Assembly (NCBI GenBank): GCA_025738555.1
Contig: JAOVFP010000011.1
Span: forward strand, 4,402,001 to 4,466,000
DNA length: 64,000 nucleotides
Direction: 5' to 3'
Source of the DNA: Cyathus striatus
Taxonomy: Eukaryota; Basidiomycota; Agaricomycetes; Agaricales; Nidulariaceae
Part shown: positions 49,881 to 61,819 of the stretch, in pieces
Numbering within the stretch: position 1 is the stretch's first letter
Layout: each line of letters starts with the position of its first letter
Notes under the pieces: generated by a model
Told to the model about the DNA's origin: nothing
Seen by the model: the letters and a program-made list of their open reading frames with translations, nothing else
Databases searched by the model: none
Position numbers and translations under genes: made by a program

Positions 49881-50856
49881 CACGTTTCTTTAAGGAATCG
49901 TAGTCATACCATACCAAAGATTCCTTGGCATGAGCCACAAACGCGCTCTGAGCTACGGAGTAAGCGGATGCTGCTACTTGGAACGTTGCTGGATCAGAGG
50001 ACGAGTCGATCAGCGACTCCTCCAAAGGGCGATAACCTATTAAGAGCTGCGAGATAGCGGTTGGTGAATATACGAGACTACCCTGGTAACAAAAGATAAC
50101 TTACAGTATCAGGATAGGTCACTGGCCTTCTAAACTGCACTTCAATTGATTTGAGTATCAATGAAATGCCCTGTCCTTTTAGCATAGCAGTGGCTCGTGA
50201 CTGTCCGCCTAACTCCTCCCCGAGAGAAACCATCCACTGAATGCGGGCCTACCCACATGTTCAACAGGGATTGGTGATTTAGAGCGGCTATGACAACATA
50301 CCGATTCAAAGAAACGGACTGCCGTCTGGAAGTGAGTCGAGAGAGATATTCTACAAGAAACAGGCTGTGCATACCATAGCGCACGTTGTTGACATGTCTA
50401 TCATCTGGATTGAGAGGTTGCAGGTAACCAAGCAGATGAATACGTACTGAAAGGAATCATGGTCCCCCCAAACGATCTTCTGTTCCCAGAAGGAAGAGGG
50501 ATCCATTCTGGCAGCTAATAATGCATCTCTAGCACTCTCTAGCCCACGTTCATTGGGCTGTACCAGCGTCTCGGATATTACGCGTTGCCGTTCAAGTGGA
50601 ACTTCATCGGGTGAAGCAGGTCCAGTTTCTCCGGGAGGTATATGAAAAGGTGAAGTTGGGTCCCTAAAAGCATCCTGCAATGCCTGAAGAGTCACGTCAA
50701 CACCAGCTGTGGTAAGAACCTCCTTCAAGGTTTGTTGCAAAGAAAGCTTGCACGGACACTGATAGATGAATTATGTCGCCTTCCTTGGTAGCAGACACCG
50801 GTATTGTATACATGTCTTGAAAAAGGTCTTGCTAGAGAGCGTGTTAGATGCGGCAT
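49831..50856 (-). CDS. Mitochondrial hot-dog-fold thioesterase (YbgC/4HBT type)
   Basis: Exons join to a protein of about 290 residues. The N-terminus (MPHLTRSLARPFSRH) is an acid-free, Arg-rich mitochondrial presequence. The hot-dog domain begins at WGDHDSFQ and continues, across a GTACGT intron, as HVNNVRYVRFFES, with the catalytic Asp-containing motif of 4-hydroxybenzoyl-CoA-thioesterase relatives. It continues as ARIQWMVSLGEEL, IEVQFRRPVTYPDT and LVWYDYDSLKKRDPG, the usual end of this fungal family. Between the presequence and LQQTLKEVL the frames are joined by a 54-nt GTATAC..TATCAG intron. It should hydrolyse an acyl-CoA in mitochondria; the substrate cannot be told. The 3' end has been copied in tandem downstream. 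Confidence 0.82.
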
Positions 50857-51339
50857 TTGACTGGAGCTTGTGGTTGATAGACTACTTATTAGAACATCCG
50901 TGAGCATCTCTTGGCAAGGTGAGCCCAAAATGGGCCAAGCAAAATAGCGCCAAATAGTTAGGCGCTAGTGACTAAAATGGCAAGTACGCGCCTCGCTACA
51001 ATTAGCTTTCCCGCCCATGATAAACTGTAGGGACCTAACAGTATTTCGAAGACAAATGAAATAAAATACAGCTTCAGATTATTATTAAATCACACCTCTT
51101 CATCTCCGCGATTGACATAATCGTACCTGTATGCTGTTTTAACGTCTATCCAGGTGCTTAAGCGACAAGAACAAGACGAACACCTCGAACAACAGCAGAG
51201 TAAGCCAACAAAAAGTTGCAGAGACAAGAATATATATCAACTGCGGATTTCAGTGTAAGACCATATAAAACCATGAGATCGCGGACTTTACGTGGACAAC
51301 CAAATTCTCCACGACAGAACGTAGCGACTCGCAAAAAGA
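50857..51339. other. Intergenic, 480 bp
   Basis: Promoter of the thioesterase gene; no further gene. Confidence 0.5.
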
Positions 51340-51439
51340 CGACCTGACCTCGACTTGAACGAGGACTTTCTGGATGGTAATTTCCCATAATATAGTAATA
51401 ACCATGTCCAGATGTGCTTCACCACTACACTATCAGGTC
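51340..51439 (-). tRNA. Intron-containing tRNA-like gene, anticodon uncertain
   Basis: A 7-bp acceptor stem (GACCTGA / TCAGGTC) pairs perfectly, followed by a D arm (GTGT..GCAC) with an A-box (TAGTGTAGTGGTGAAGC), a 5-bp anticodon stem (TCTGG / CCAGA), a 4-nt variable loop and a T arm CCTCG TTCAAGT CGAGG, which includes a B-box. The anticodon loop is 34 nt, so an intron of about 27 nt is implied. The D arm is like those of Glu, Asp or His tRNAs. No uridine stands at the position expected for U33, so the isotype cannot be read and the gene may be a pseudogene. ATGGT and ACCAT within the loop can pair, consistent with a bulge-helix-bulge-like intron. Confidence 0.5.
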
Positions 51440-53100
51440 TTGTTAACTTTGAATTAAGAAAAGCCTCTTGATGTGATTAAAGAACCAGAAACGATCAGAT
51501 CCAGACCACAGACTCGGAGGGAAGGCAGGATGTCCTAAGGCATGGCAATAGGGAAATTCTTTATGGTAATCCGGGCGGTATATCGCCGAGAAGATTTAGC
51601 CGTGTGCTTTGGAAGTGCAAGGAACGAAGGAAGTTTAAGACAGCAGTAACAAGAGAGTAGGCGGCGTAGTGTCTGAGCAAGCAACGTTTTATGTAGAAGG
51701 AAAGATATAGACTCTGAAGTGTTTAGTCGTGAAAACGATCATCATCTTTACAACATTTTATTCTTATCAATGGCCTCATAGTGATCTTGACTCGTTGAGT
51801 TTTAAATCCCGCGCACGACAGCGTGTAAATTTGAAACTGGTCTCGGTCGAAATTCATGAATTGTACCCATCTTTCCAGAGAGTCCATGCGGGCTGAGAAT
51901 GGACAATGCGGCATTAAAGCTTATGAGGACATATACAGCATGAAGCGATGACAGAGCCTCAGGAGTAAGGACTCAGAATTTCAGAGAATTCTCCGCCAAA
52001 GGACAGAGTCTTGAGAGATATTACGATGCAAAGCGCACTTGGCAATTATCAGTGATGCTGATTCTGCTGATTCCTGCGGTTTTCCGTTCAAATCGCAGCG
52101 GGTCCAATAAGTACAATGCTGAAAGATAAGAAGTCAATACAGTTTGAGTGAAGTTAAACAGACAAAAAACATACTCCAACTTCCAAGACAGGGAGTGCTA
52201 TTTGTAGTAGTAAGTTTTAATTCTTATCTGTTTCTGTGAGAAGCTAGAATCACGCATAGATAATCGAGACTCCGGGCTTAGATATCCCTGTGGCGTAAAT
52301 AGATGGAGATATCAAAGTTATGTCAACCTTGGACGATCCTGGTGGGTAACGCTCACCAAGAGTACTTATGATGAGGTGCGCGAGGTAAATGAAGCAGGCA
52401 TAAGTATCAGCATTTGCGAATATGTGCTACGACCAAACGTACCAGCACGGAATAACTTCAAACGCTTGTACGGGTATATTTCGCAATGCCGACAAGTGAT
52501 GCGGGTGTAATCCCACGAAATGTTATGCTTTACGTCCTTATCATAAATACCTGCCATTGAATGATGAAGAAAAGCTTCCTGCCGAGATTTCCGCGTGTGT
52601 TTGAGCATTTAATATTCGGTTCCAACATATATAAAAAGCACTTCACATTACTGGGATCTGAAATCATGCTGGTATTGCTGTTTGAGCTATGGACGACCCA
52701 TACTGATCAAGGGGCGTATCCGGGCCGGGATATTGGAATTTCAAGTGTGGATAGGAAAGAGAACATCTCGACCAAAAGCGCAGTGCTGTCTGATGAAAGA
52801 GAAAGTACATTTTTGACTTTAATATTACCGGATAGAGAAATATGATGAGCGAGTAATTCCCAGGCTCGGTTATCTCTGGGATAGGGAAAAACAACTCGAA
52901 CAAGCGTCCCAAAAGCGTCCTCAGTTGACATGCCATATAACAGCAACACGCGCCTCCAATCTCTCTTTTACCCACTCCATCATTCAGACCGCCCTCCATA
53001 TATGCTCTCCTTAACGTCTCTCCAATTTCCTTCTTGAAAACACACCAAACTTGCTACTTGTGCAAGGTTTTGGCCTCCACCGTGCAGCCTGGAAGTTGGC
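51440..53100. other. Intergenic, 1.7 kb
   Basis: Short frames only (for example 52561-52845, plus), no domain. Probably the promoter of the first DUF6533 gene near the right end. Confidence 0.5.
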
Positions 53101-54564
53101 ATGGAGGCCTTATCTGTAGCCATTCAGAGCACAAATGAGGCCCGGTACTCGATGTTGGCAATGTATGTCTTGCAGGTATATGAACTTCTTCGCAAGTAAG
53201 TGCCACCTCATTTTCCCCAGCACGCGATAGTCTTTACATCTTCCTCGCTAGCCTTGACGCGGAGATGACATTGGTACGTCATTTCTTGCATCTCACTTTC
53301 ACGTCGGAACACTATCTAACCTTGTTTCAGATTCATCGTGCTCGCTGGACCTCTCTCAAATCAGCGTATCTCCTGTGCAGATATTACCTACTTCTCTTCT
53401 GGCCATTCCTGATGTGGGCGTATATTGGAGACCATAAAATAGACCTTTGTCGACGAGTGGGGCGTCCGGTTCACGCCATGTTGGCACCCTGCGTACGTTC
53501 TCGACCATCATCTGCTAGACACTGTTTCTTATTTATTTATTTTAGCAATTTTTCTCACAAGGTACAGTGTGCTGCCGTACATGTGTTTATCGGGTTCGAG
53601 TCTGACTGAATTACATCAGCTGTGATGGTAATGAGGGCTTACGCGTTTTCGGGAAGGGATAAACGTATCCTAGTCCTTCTCTTAGCGTGTTATTCGGGAC
53701 TTGTTGGAGTGAACATTTGGATATTTTGTATACACACCTATGTCCCCCCGGCAGAGCTGTTTTTCTTCTTACGACGGACCGGGTGTTTTCCGAACTATGG
53801 GGAAGGTATTACAGGAAAAAGGATCGGGGTACGTTTCATTCTAATATTAGTTCTCCATCCTTTCTGATTGCTATACTTAGTATGCAATGGTATGGTGTTT
53901 TTTTCATCTTGCTGCATTCGCCTAAATACATTCAGCTCGCAGCAATGCTTATGGACACCATATCTCTATCGGTAGTAATACTAGTAAGTGACCTTTCACT
54001 AGATAACTGCTCACAATTAATCCTTTCCTCGCAGTGTTGTCTAAAACGGCGGACCCATGAAATATCACTAGGTAGATATTTCCTTCAGCAAGGTGAATAC
54101 TGCGTTCGGTGACTTAGGCTCAGCTTCCTTATATCCTCTGAAGGTCTCTTTTCCTTTGCCCTCGTTTGTATCGTGAATGTAGCATCTGCAATTAATTACT
54201 TCAAGTAAGTTCACTCTAGTTGTTTAAGAGAATCAGAGTCTCATCATCGACCAGACCTCCAAGCTTCGAATCTGGTGTAGGATTACCACTTATAATGGTC
54301 GTTCCCAATCTCGTGGTACGTTTGCCCCTTTATCGGTCCATTTTTACCAATACTTACTGCAAATTGTTAGGCCTGCCATGTGTATGAGACACTTTTGTTC
54401 TCAGCTTGCTCTACTCTAACATTCCTTCTAGTATATTGGATCTGCGCAAGAAAGTAACACCTACAGACTCTGAGATATCGCGACGACATTCCCTTATAAT
54501 ACGTAATGCTCTCGATACTCGATGGACAGACTCATGGACGATAAGCCCTATCAGTATCAGATAG
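53101..54564 (+). CDS. DUF6533 multi-pass membrane protein, copy A
   Basis: Nine or ten exons with GT..AG boundaries join in frame to about 300 residues. The N-terminal region (YVLQVYELLRNLDAEM to LLLFWPFLMWAYI) contains the DUF6533 pattern found in basidiomycete multi-pass membrane proteins. Hydrophobic segments follow (ILVLLLACYSGLVGVNIW; the helix beginning MLMDTISLSVV; FSFALVCIVNVASAI; and GLPLIMVVPNLV), separated by a short loop with CFPNYG. The C-terminal tail, EISRRHSLIIRNAL, is conserved with copy B. The reading frame needs small introns but no frameshift. The family has no known function; several copies in one genome are usual. It lies 820 bp from copy B in the same direction. Confidence 0.75.
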
Positions 54565-55384
54565 CCTCCCCGGACATCGTTCTGCCTAGGAAAGTGTACA
54601 TAATTTATAATACTCGATGTAATCGCCATCCATTTGTATTGCTATGCAATATCGCATTTGAAAAGTCTACCACAGGATTCCCACTTTTTTTGCCATCATA
54701 TGGAAGGTATGGCATCATACAGGTACGCATGTATGACTGACGCGGATGCTATTTTTAAACTGATAATAAGGCGTGCAAACTCTATAGCTTGACAAGCTAG
54801 TGTCACGACACAATAGCTCTCATCAGAAACAGCTGCCTTCCTTTACTGCAATTCAATATTGTGTTGTTTCGTTCGCACTGAACTACACGCTCAGCCCCAC
54901 TGCCAACTGCACACCCTCCAGTGGAAGCAAGTTAATATACGTCATGCTTCCATTCAACAACACAGAGGGCTTCCAAGTCGGAACTCAGAAGAAACTTGAC
55001 CTGTAATTCACATTCTCGTCAAGCTCACTGGTTTATGCGTCGGCAAAAACGCAGGTTTACCACACTGTGCATCAGACCTCATCGGCCTTGTCTTTCTTAT
55101 CACCAAGTTCGGCCCCGCACCCCTCATCTCGGTAGCCTACATATGCATTTCTCCGAGTTGTCACACGATATGTCAAGTCTCTTCAGCTCGTACGCCACTC
55201 CAGTGCTTCGCTCGGTGCTTTTACACCCTCTCTTCTTTTTATCTGTCCTGTAGTATTTGGTATATGGACAGCTCTGAGCAAATTCTAGCTTCGCGCTCCC
55301 ATGCTATGGCTGATAATACGCGAAGTTCGAGAAACATAGTTATGATCTATTCCAAGGCCTCCACGAAACGAATCGACAGGAATC
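54565..55384. other. Spacer between DUF6533 paralogues
   Basis: 820 bp. The frame 54800-55006 has no domain; no other feature. Confidence 0.5.
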
Positions 55385-56865
55385 ATGGGCGTTCAGCTAG
55401 GGTTGACACAACTCAAGTTGATCTATGGTACTGTTCATGAAGTTCGGTACAGTTTTGTTGCTGCGTATTGTCTGCAGATCTATGAGTGGTGTATAAAGTG
55501 AGCTTAAAGTATACTTCACCAAGAAGAGTTATTGTACTTACTTCTACAGTTTCGAGAATGAAGTCCGTTTCGTACACTCAGGCCCATGGTCCAAAGTTCG
55601 AATAATGTATGTCCTGTGCCGCTACTACCCCGTTATTGCTTGGCCAGTACTGCTTTGGGCGTATTGTATCAACCACGATCCCTTATTTTGTTCGAGGGTA
55701 GTGCACCCAGTCCATGCCCTTATGCTTCCATTCGTAAGTTGTCTCTCAGGGTCGAAACAAAGTAATGATCATTACTAACCATTGGTTATGAAGCAATTAA
55801 TAGGTCAAGGTGAATTGCTGTAATCAATGACTTCTGTCCAAGAAAAATGGCTTATATGTAACGCTAGCCGTTGTGTTCGTACGAACGTACGGATTCTCTG
55901 CCCAGAGTAGGAGAATTCTCGCCTGCCTAATTATCTTATATGCGCTAGTGGTGGTTTCGAATGTCTGGCTATTTTGTATACATATTACCGCCCCATCGAC
56001 AGCGATATATGCGCCGTTTTACGCTATAGTCGGTGGAACTGGTTGCTTCCCGGACTACAGCGCGAAACTCATGGGCATGCGAATTGGAGTAAGCAATCTA
56101 ACCATTTGCATAAAAACCAACGAACACTTACAGATCCGAAATTCCTCCATTACAGCTAGCAATGGTGGGTATCCTATTTTTTATTGGCGGGGCAAGGATC
56201 ATGCTTATGGAACTCCACAGTTTGCAGCAACTCTTATGGATGTATTTTCTCTGACAATAGTTAGTATGGTAAAGTTTTCCGGTATCGGGGTAGGAATAAC
56301 ATCTTAATCATGACAACGCAGTATTGCTACCAAAGGCACGGTGCGGGAGCATCTCTTGCGATATACTTCATGAAACAAGGTCAGTCTATTTTGCCCTTGT
56401 ATGCAAATTGACATTGCATTTACGACCGCTAGGTTTCGGAAGCTTCATCTGCGTCACGTCGGTGAATGTCTTTGCAATGTCGCTCTATTTCCGGTGCGTG
56501 AATATGAAGCCATTTCTGCTTCATGACATGTTTAATGCTGTCCTCTCAGACACAACAGTACCCACAACGGCATTGGCCTCCCATTTATCCTCGTGGTTTC
56601 CAGCTTGATGGTAATGGTCTTTCTCTGGTTGTGAATAACCGAATTAACCACCCCTATCCTTAGGCTTGTCGATTGTACGAACCTTTTTACCTTTTTATAC
56701 CATTGTGATATCCTTCTGACTTCAATTCTCGGTACTATTAGAATCCTGCAGCTGAGGCAACGAGCTGCTCGTACAGATACCGAGATATCTAGAGAGAACT
56801 CTCTCATCGTACGCAACGCAATTGGATCCGTGCTCGGTACCGATGAATCGATGGCTACTGTTTAA
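55385..56865 (+). CDS. DUF6533 multi-pass membrane protein, copy B
   Basis: This is a paralogue of the upstream gene. Exons join in frame from MGVQLGLTQLKLIYG through YCLQIYEW, VLCRYYPVIAWPVLLWAYC and AVVFVRTYGFSAQSRRILAC to a segment with VGGTGCFPDYSAKL, then FAATLMDVFSLTIVSM, GFGSFICVTSVNVFAMSLYF and GIGLPFILVVSSLM. The tail is EISRENSLIVRNAIGSV. The alignment with copy A is clear in the predicted helices, the CFPxY loop and the tail, with the same intron positions in several cases. About seven hydrophobic helices are expected. Function unknown. The gene is complete, ending at 56865. Confidence 0.75.
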
Positions 56866-58139
56866 GGAGTAGGTGACGATTTAGATGGGGGATATACCAA
56901 GGACAGAACACTTTTGTAAGATCTTCAGTACCATAGATGTCGCTTTCTGCCATAACTGCGCAGTTATAATTACGTTCAAGCCCTATAATGACGCTAGTTT
57001 CTCACTGACACCCATGTCGATTTCTGCGAGTCCATGGAAGGAAATGATCTACCTTAATAACAGTCAAACTTTAAATAACGAGTCAACGAGTATGAAGAAT
57101 ACCATTGGGTGGTGTGGGGTAGCTTGTCAGGTGTTGTTGGATTCAGAAGAAGATAGTTTTTCGACGCTAGTGAAGGACAATCCATGAGAAACTTGAGGCG
57201 GGGGTGGGACCTACAATCCAAAGAGCGTAGAGATGGTGTAATGATACGGTAGATAGATTTGGTGCAATTTAGCACATATGCATACCATGGGAGAGATCCG
57301 AAGGACGCGGTGCACACAAAGCAAAACTGCTGTAAGGAGAGAGGAAAAACTCAAGAGGGTTCTTGAATTTTTTATAACCCGATAGCCGGATATTGGAATA
57401 GTGTGGCAGCATCGCAAGTTATCATGCCGTCATTATAATTGTGGTGCTAGATCTTGATATGGTTCAAAGTGTCGTTGTCGAGGAGGCCATTTGTCCATTA
57501 TTCATGAATTTAGTCCCGGTGGTTTATGTTCAGAAAGTATCACCCTTTTCCTCTTCACAAGTACAACATAGACTGGTCACCGCCTTCGACTCTTTAATTG
57601 AAGTACCCTGGAAGTACGACCTGTATGCGCGTGCGACCTAGGGTATTCGAAAAGAAGGACATTGAAAGCAGGTGCTTGGAATAGCTTCTGGTAATGGAGC
57701 ACTTAGTTAAGTTTGGGTTAATAATAAGTACAACTTAAAAGTAGTCGTAAGTTTCAATGTCAGCGGCCTCAACAGTCACTGCCTAATTACATCTTCCCAG
57801 CCCACCTCCACCAAACATGTCAGAAAATACAGAGCGTACATTGACTTTTAATCATAGATAGCTACAATGTCAGAAAAGGGTATCAACGATCTATTACTGG
57901 GGCGTCGTTAAGCATGTTAAAAAGTATATATAAAAATCAAAACCTATGAAGGGTATACTGTGCGTGGATATCGTGAGGAACCATCATCGCTAGAATACTT
58001 GAAAGGCGAACAAGCCAGTCAGCAAGCATGAATGGGGGTGAGATACGAAAATAGATGCAGGATGAGCAGGGGCAAGTTACGTATGGAGAGGGATGCACTC
58101 AATCGGAACTGAGGATGTGAACGACAACAGCAGTATATC
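56866..58139. other. Intergenic, 1.3 kb
   Basis: 3' flank of DUF6533 copy B and 3' flank of the membrane-protein gene. The frame 57441-57641 has no domain. Confidence 0.5.
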
Positions 58140-60183
58140 TCAGAAGTAGACCAGGTTTGATGCGTACGAAAAAAGGGTGCAGCTGCGCAAGAGGATCGGC
58201 GTGGTGAGATGTAGATGAAAAAAAAATGAAAAGGGGGGATAAGGAAACTTCAAGAGGGGGAAGTCAGGATATCCAGCCCAATCCATAGCTACTGTACAAG
58301 CAAGAAGGAAAGAGGCCGCGATGAATCGATCACCCAGTTGAAGGTACGTATGAAGGGGTGAACGGAATGTAGATGAATGAAGGGTATCTAAAAGATCCCA
58401 ACATGCCAGCTGAAGGGGCGAAGGAGAAGAACTACATCCCACCGTATGCGTCCGAAGGATCGTACACAGTATGGGAAGAAACCGGGCGCATATCGTTCGC
58501 ATTAGCATTCGCATTCCTAGGTCCAGATGACGAGGATGCAGCAGTGGTACTATCATCCCCGCATTGGAAACAGCCAGCTGAGGTCTGACTTTTACATCTC
58601 TTTGCACATTAGCGTACGATACATCGTCGACGTACGCAGGAGGAGGAACATCATTGGCATCACTGTCGCGGGGCGAGCTGTGAGTCAAGCTGTTCTGACG
58701 ATGAATGTACGGCTCCTGCGTAGGGGATGTATTGCTTGGAGAAGATGGTGCTTGAGCGGCGGCAGCGAACGGGTTGGCGAATCCTTCGTTCTGCTGGAGT
58801 TGAAGCTGGGGAGCCACAGACTGACCAGAATTAGGCCCATAGCCATACTGATGGGCAGGGGGGATATTGTTGTACTGAGAATACTGTTGGGTTGTGGGGT
58901 GACCAAAGCGGGGGTCAGGAGCACCGTATCCACCATATCCGGGTCGTGCACCGTAAGCGGCTACGTTGGACGCATAGGGGTCTAAGGCGGGATATTGCTC
59001 AAATTGCGGGGGCATATTGTATCCAACAGGAGCTCCGCCGTACGGACCGGGGTTGGGGGTACCGTATCTGCCAGGAACATCGTACCTTCCGGGGGCAGTG
59101 CCATAAGGATCCTGTTGAGCAAGAGCACCGTATTGCATACCGGCAGTACCTGCAGCGCTCCCCGAATGACTGAATTCTGAACCGCCGAATTGGGAGGGTT
59201 GATCGGAGTGTGGTCCATAAGCCATAGAGGGAGCATTAGGGATGGCAGGAGTGGCCGCTGCACGTCGTTCAATCATGCTGGGAGGGCGGGGAGAAATAGT
59301 TGAGGCCTTGGCAGATTTATCATCATCCAATAGCAGGGCTGAGCGGCGGAATTGATTAGCGCTGAATGCAGTTCTGGCTCGTTGTCTCTTGCGCCAGTGA
59401 CGCTATTCAAAAATATTAGGAGAGAAAAAAGATGTGCGATATCAAAAAAGACGTACCACTATAAATGCAACAAAGGCACACAACGCAACAAAACCGATCA
59501 AGCCGCCGACAACACCTCCTGCGATGGCACCTCCATTCGATGAGTCGTCGTCACTTGCAGTGCTATCGGCAGACGAGGCGCTAGAACTTGCTGCAGAGCT
59601 GCTGGAGGTTTGACTGATGCTACTCAGAGCACGAAGGGTCGTGCTGGTGTTAGAGGCTGCTGGTGCGCTTGTGATACCTGCGACGGGCTGGAATGGATAA
59701 AAGTCTATTTCAGCATGCGGATAAGGGAGTTTAACTGAAAGCGCGTACGATAATGGCTGACGTACTAGAGGCAGCGTTGGTATTGGCAGGAGGGGCAGCT
59801 GCAACGATTGAGCTTGATGATGTTGGGGCAGCTACGCCAACAGATGTCGAGGGGACAGTTGCGCTCGTCGAAGGGGTAGCAACCGCCGGAATAACATGGG
59901 AACTTGTAGTTGAAGGAGTTACGCTGACCGCTGTAGCACTTGAATCAGTAGTTTTAACTACTACAAGAGGCGTAGTTGTGGTTGTTGCAGCAGCAGTAGT
60001 AGTAGTAGCTGGTCATAATAATAAGGATTAATCGGGCACAGGACAATGGCTACACGTACCCCCCACTATAACCTTTAATGGATCATCCTCCACATCATCA
60101 TCATCGGCTGTATCCTTAGTTTGGCGAGCAGCAAGACCTCTACGGTGATGCAACACAAGCCGTGGGTTGAATTGGTGGTTCAT
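58140..60183 (-). CDS. Single-pass membrane protein with Ser/Thr-rich ectodomain and PPPAY-containing tail
   Basis: Exons join as a short N-terminal segment (HHRRGLAARQTKDTADDDD), a Ser/Thr/Ala-rich stretch likely O-glycosylated, one transmembrane helix (GGAIAGGVVGGLIGFVALC onward), a basic stop-transfer RHWRKRQR and a Gln/Gly/Tyr/Pro-rich cytoplasmic tail. The tail contains PPPAY, a WW-domain ligand. This layout is shared by fungal cell-wall stress sensors and SKG6-like proteins. Near the C-terminus the frame that ends at 58140 reads unnaturally after AVSNAG; a frame ending at 58432 (ANANANDMRPVSSH) is more natural, reached either by one extra base in the CCCC run at 58557-58560 or by a GTACGT..GATGATAG intron. 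A start at 60420 would add a signal-peptide-like N-terminus; I list 60183 as the simpler start. Confidence 0.7.
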
Positions 60184-61819
60184 GGCGATTATTTCTGAAA
60201 TTAAGGCGGTACTAAAGCGGACTTGAGGACGCCTGGGGGAAGTAAAATGAGTGAAAAGAGAGAGTAATGCGAAAGATCGTGAAGAATGAAGGAGAGGTTT
60301 GAGGCGCCGTCGAGGATGATGGGGAAGAGGCGAAAGACAATGAGAGGAAAGAAGGAAAGTTAGGAAAACAATGGTGACACCAAAGCATGCCCCGACCAAT
60401 CCAACTGCTCTGATGGTCACGAGACCGAGATGATCATTTTCTGCTCCCTCTTTTGGGAATTTCGTATCACGCTTTCTCCATCTGTCGTCTGGACAACCCC
60501 AATCCTATCTCCCCGACCACATGTCTTTCTCCACCTCTGGAAACTGTTTTTCCACCTTGTTTCCTTGACAAAATATGGTTCAACTCTTCCTCAAATTTAC
60601 AACAAGGAGAACCATCTTTAAGAACAGAGTAGACAACATGACATGGTACTCGGAACATATTGATGGTCTGAAACCAATCTAAAAATCCGGCTGTCATTAT
60701 GAAATTTATGGCGTGCTTACTCCGCCGTAATGATGCATAATTGACCTGACGTCGCAAGCAGTTGGATGCTGAAACTCCGCATGGAACTTGTAAATTGTGC
60801 CCACAGAGGTCATAGTCGTCTCACGAAGTCACCCCCAGAGTCAGTACGGGTACAGTGCAATGTGCATCAGCGATCATGGTGTGTCATGTTCCAGAATCTC
60901 TTCCGGGGCCGGCTGTTTCGGCGTTGTGTATAAGTGAGTACTCCATAAAGACCAACCGGGTCCTCGAGCCCGTCGACGCAGGATATTCAGGCAGTTATTA
61001 GTCTATAACGGGATATCATTCCGTGAACTGAAACGCATGAGATTACTTGCATTGGCACTTGAATATGTAAACTGGTATCGTGAATTAATTTCTTCCGTAA
61101 CAACTCGAAACGTGAACTTTAGCTGAGAAATTAGAATTGCCCAAGCATTATTCGCATCCATCTTGACCGGATTGAAAGATAAGGAATCGAAAGTCCAATG
61201 AACTTGGGGAGTATCGGCGGAGTGTTAACAGCGATTTTGTTAGGGCGGGACTTTTACTATCTGGACCAAAGGGAACTAGTTTCACCCTGCGCAAGTAAGC
61301 ACACGAAAAGTGTAAAAGTTTCAATGTGAATGTTCTCGAAAAGGATAAACATCGTGTCTGAAGTCAACATCAAAGAATCCATAACATTTAACACGACCAA
61401 CTAAAGAGCATGAAAGAGACGGGATGGAAACTTAGCAAATTGCCCGGTTAGGTCAAATCGTTTCTAATGCAACGCGTTCCAAATTGTTAGCAGCTGGAAT
61501 GAAGTCGCGTCCCAGATATCGTACTGCTTCCTGGAATGCTGCTCAGTTCACGGATGACGATGGTAAGTGAAGAACGCATTAAAAGATTCAGTGAATGTAA
61601 ATGTTCCATTACATCTTCAGCTAGAGTATTGAAGTAGAGACGAGTCAGAGTCAATTGAGACTGAGTGACTTCAGCTTAACTTCAGCGCATCCAAGACGCC
61701 AACGGCCCCAACTCCAAACACTCACAAACACATACCCGATAGATCCTCCACAGTTCTGAATTGTCCACCACTAATCAGCTCGATATCTCGCCCACCTCCC
61801 CCTTCAACGACCTGGCACA
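60184..61819. other. Divergent intergenic region, 1.6 kb
   Basis: Between the membrane-protein gene (minus) and ARP2 (plus). The frame 60184-60420 (minus) might extend the membrane protein upstream with a hydrophobic start. No other gene. Confidence 0.5.

Noticed and set aside
50740..50810. Apparent frameshift between presequence and thioesterase domain
   Set aside because: A 54-nt GTATAC..TATCAG intron joins the frames in phase 0.
56160..56220. Apparent frameshift in DUF6533 copy B after RIGLAM
   Set aside because: An intron from GTGGGT to TCCACAG corresponds to the intron at the same place in copy A and keeps the frame.
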